Part shown: positions 62,705-64,000 of the stretch, one piece after another | Position numbering within the stretch: position 1 is the stretch's first letter | Layout: every line of letters begins with the position of its first letter | Assembly: GCA_024102815.1 (NCBI GenBank) | Contig: JAGFJJ010000010.1 | Coordinates: 1-64,000 of the forward strand | DNA length: 64,000 nt | Source: Phycisphaerae bacterium | GTDB lineage: Bacteria > Planctomycetota > Phycisphaerae > UBA1845 | Reading direction: 5' to 3' | The notes under the pieces: model-generated | Told to the model about the DNA's origin: nothing | Databases searched by the model: none | Seen by the model: the letters and a program-made list of their open reading frames with translations, nothing else | Program-made: the position numbers and the translations under genes

Positions 62705-64000
62705 TGCCTTGCTCACTCGGCAGGACCAGGTCAGCGGCCGGTCCCAGCGGAATGTAGGTATCCAGGCCGGTCACCCGGGCGGCACGCACCGCGCCGCCAC
62801 AATGCTCCCAGAGCAGGGCCAGCACGGCCTCGTTGATTCCCCCTGTTCGCCGGCCCTCGTCAACCACGAGAACCCGCCCGGTCGTCTGGGCCTGCGCGAT
62901 GATCCAATTTTCATTCAGCGGATTCAGCCAGCGTAGATCAACGATTCTTGCGGCCATCCCATGCTGCTCGTGGAGTGCCCGCGCGGCGCGGAGAGACAAG
63001 TACACGCCGTTGCCGAAGGTGATGATGGTGAGGTCGCGGGCTTCCTCGTGATAGACCGCCCCCTCCCCGAAAGGAATGAACTCCTGCGGCGGAGGGTATT
63101 CGAAGCTCCAGCTCCGATCCTTGGGTTCCCAGAGATCCTTGGTCATGTACAGGGCGATCGGCTCGACAAAGGCAATGACCCGGCCGTCGACCGTTGCCAT
63201 GGCCATACATGTCCGGAGCATCTTCACAGCGTCGTCGCCGCGGCTCGGCGTGGCGATGACGAGACCGGGCACATCGCGTAAGGCGGCGATGCTGTTGTCG
63301 TTATGGAAGTGCCCGCCGAATCCTTTCTGATATCCCCACCCGGCGATGCGAATGACCATGGGGTTGCGAAACTGTCCATTGGAGAAATACTGGAGCGAGC
63401 ACGCCTCGCCGCGAATCTGATCCTCGGCGTTATGGTAGTAGGCCAGGTATTGAATTTCCGGTATGGGAAGCAGCCCCAGATGGGCGGCGCCGACAGCCAG
63501 ACCAAGGATCGTGGTTTCATCCAGAACAGTATTGAAGACGCGCCCCGCTCCGAACCTGGACATGAGTCCGGTCGTGACGTGGTATACCCCGCCACGCTTG
63601 GCTACGTCTTCTCCGAAGACGACGGCGCGGGGGTACTTGACCAGCAGATCATGCAAACCGTGGTTGATCAGCGCTCCCAGGTGGCGAGCGGGCCGGTGCT
63701 CCGGCAACTGGTCTTCACTGCCGAAGATATGAAGACGATCCTCCAGCGACGGCACGCGCGCCGCTTCCGCGGCGACGGCGTCCGGCGAATGCGGCGCCAG
63801 GGGCGCCATGATCTGCGCAGCCGAACTCAATTTCGGCCGGTGGGCCGCGGCCTCCGCGGCCTCGCGAACCCGTTCGCGCGTCCGTTCATAAAGGGCAAGC
63901 ACGTCGGCAGGCGTCATCACGCCCAGATCCATCACGCGACGCGCGCAGCTCAGCAGCGGATCCCGCGCCTCGGCCGCCTCGATTTCGTCCCAGCCGTGGT
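62676..64000 (-). CDS. 2-oxoacid dehydrogenase E1, fused alpha-beta type (partial)
   Basis: The frame is open to the window's right edge, so the 5' part is missing. The first visible residues (DPLLSCARRVMDLGVMTPAD) are the end of an E1 alpha-type module. From about 63740 the E1 beta/transketolase module follows: FGEDVAKRGGVYHVTTGL, IPEIQYLAYYHNAEDQ, the pyrimidine-domain GFGGHFHNDNS region and a C-terminal transketolase domain (RIVDLRWLNPLN, VVDEGRRTGGINEAV). Alpha and beta in one polypeptide occur in a subgroup of branched-chain or pyruvate-type E1 enzymes. Substrate cannot be told. Confidence 0.88.
   Translation of the reverse strand, partial: HGWDEIEAAEARDPLLSCARRVMDLGVMTPADVLALYERTRERVREAAEAAAHRPKLSSAAQIMAPLAPHSPDAVAAEAARVPSLEDRLHIFGSEDQLPEHRPARHLGALINHGLHDLLVKYPRAVVFGEDVAKRGGVYHVTTGLMSRFGAGRVFNTVLDETTILGLAVGAAHLGLLPIPEIQYLAYYHNAEDQIRGEACSLQYFSNGQFRNPMVIRIAGWGYQKGFGGHFHNDNSIAALRDVPGLVIATPSRGDDAVKMLRTCMAMATVDGRVIAFVEPIALYMTKDLWEPKDRSWSFEYPPPQEFIPFGEGAVYHEEARDLTIITFGNGVYLSLRAARALHEQHGMAARIVDLRWLNPLNENWIIAQAQTTGRVLVVDEGRRTGGINEAVLALLWEHCGGAVRAARVTGLDTYIPLGPAADLVLPSEQGIIDAALALR

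Overview
The window reads as a high-GC bacterial chromosome segment, most probably from a member of the Planctomycetota. That placement is inferred from family resemblance only: a planctomycete-style secreted protein with a pilin-like C-terminal segment, an ArsC-family selenoprotein, large secreted S9 and M3 peptidases, and phosphodiesterases in tandem. No rRNA is present to settle taxonomy. Core genes are clpB, argS, queE, addB, ftsK, aroC, ftsY, nusB, ribH, rnpB (RNase P RNA), tRNA-Ser(GGA) and tRNA-Leu(TAG).

Layout. 1-6.2 kb: clpB (apparently a mosaic whose first ~1.25 kb looks actinobacterial), an orphan gene, an SDR oxidoreductase, a YgfZ-like protein and an A-type Fe-S carrier. 6.2-13 kb: argS, a feoA-feoB-Cys-rich iron uptake operon, and an ECF sigma/anti-sigma pair. 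13-20.4 kb: M3 peptidase, tRNA-Ser, S9 peptidase and a large secreted protein. 20.8-25.5 kb: a hemerythrin-like protein, a UGA-containing selenoprotein hidden from ordinary gene calling, queE, and a GGDEF protein with its partner. 25.9-28.5 kb: a degraded Mu-like phage remnant and rnpB. 28.5-37.4 kb: a solitary HerA ATPase, a possible small RNA, two tandem alkaline-phosphatase-superfamily proteins, a small RHH-like protein and a membrane protein. 37.5-46.5 kb: addB, a hydrolase-like protein, a double-YHS secreted protein and ftsK. 57.1-64 kb: aroC, ftsY, nusB, ribH, a FlgT-like protein, a double retropepsin and an E1 dehydrogenase fusion cut by the window edge.

The most striking region is 46529-57095, a 10.6-kb integrative element in the 3' end of tRNA-Leu(TAG), bounded by a perfect 30-bp direct repeat. 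It carries two excisionase-like HTH proteins, a primase/DUF3987 replication protein, a P27-type small terminase, an HK97-like prohead protease, an XRE regulator and a tyrosine integrase. It has no large terminase, portal, major capsid or tail genes, so it resembles a phage satellite (PICI-like). The att core lies inside the integrase reading frame. In the integrated state the integrase ends in six tRNA-derived residues. In the excised circle it would continue for 60 codons now stranded at the left end. Paired 8-bp repeats on both arms look like integrase or excisionase arm sites. An IS5-family insertion sequence sits inside the element.

A second theme is a family of composite short-period repeats (8-bp octads, a GGGGAAGAG linker, 7-bp heptads) at about 15 places. 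They almost always abut or overlap stop codons, with the G-rich strand as the coding strand. Three ORFs (feoB, the GGDEF partner, addB) contain in-frame copies. Octads contain no stops in any forward frame, whereas perfect heptad arrays stop all three frames. A 78-bp MITE has inserted into one such array with a clean TA duplication.
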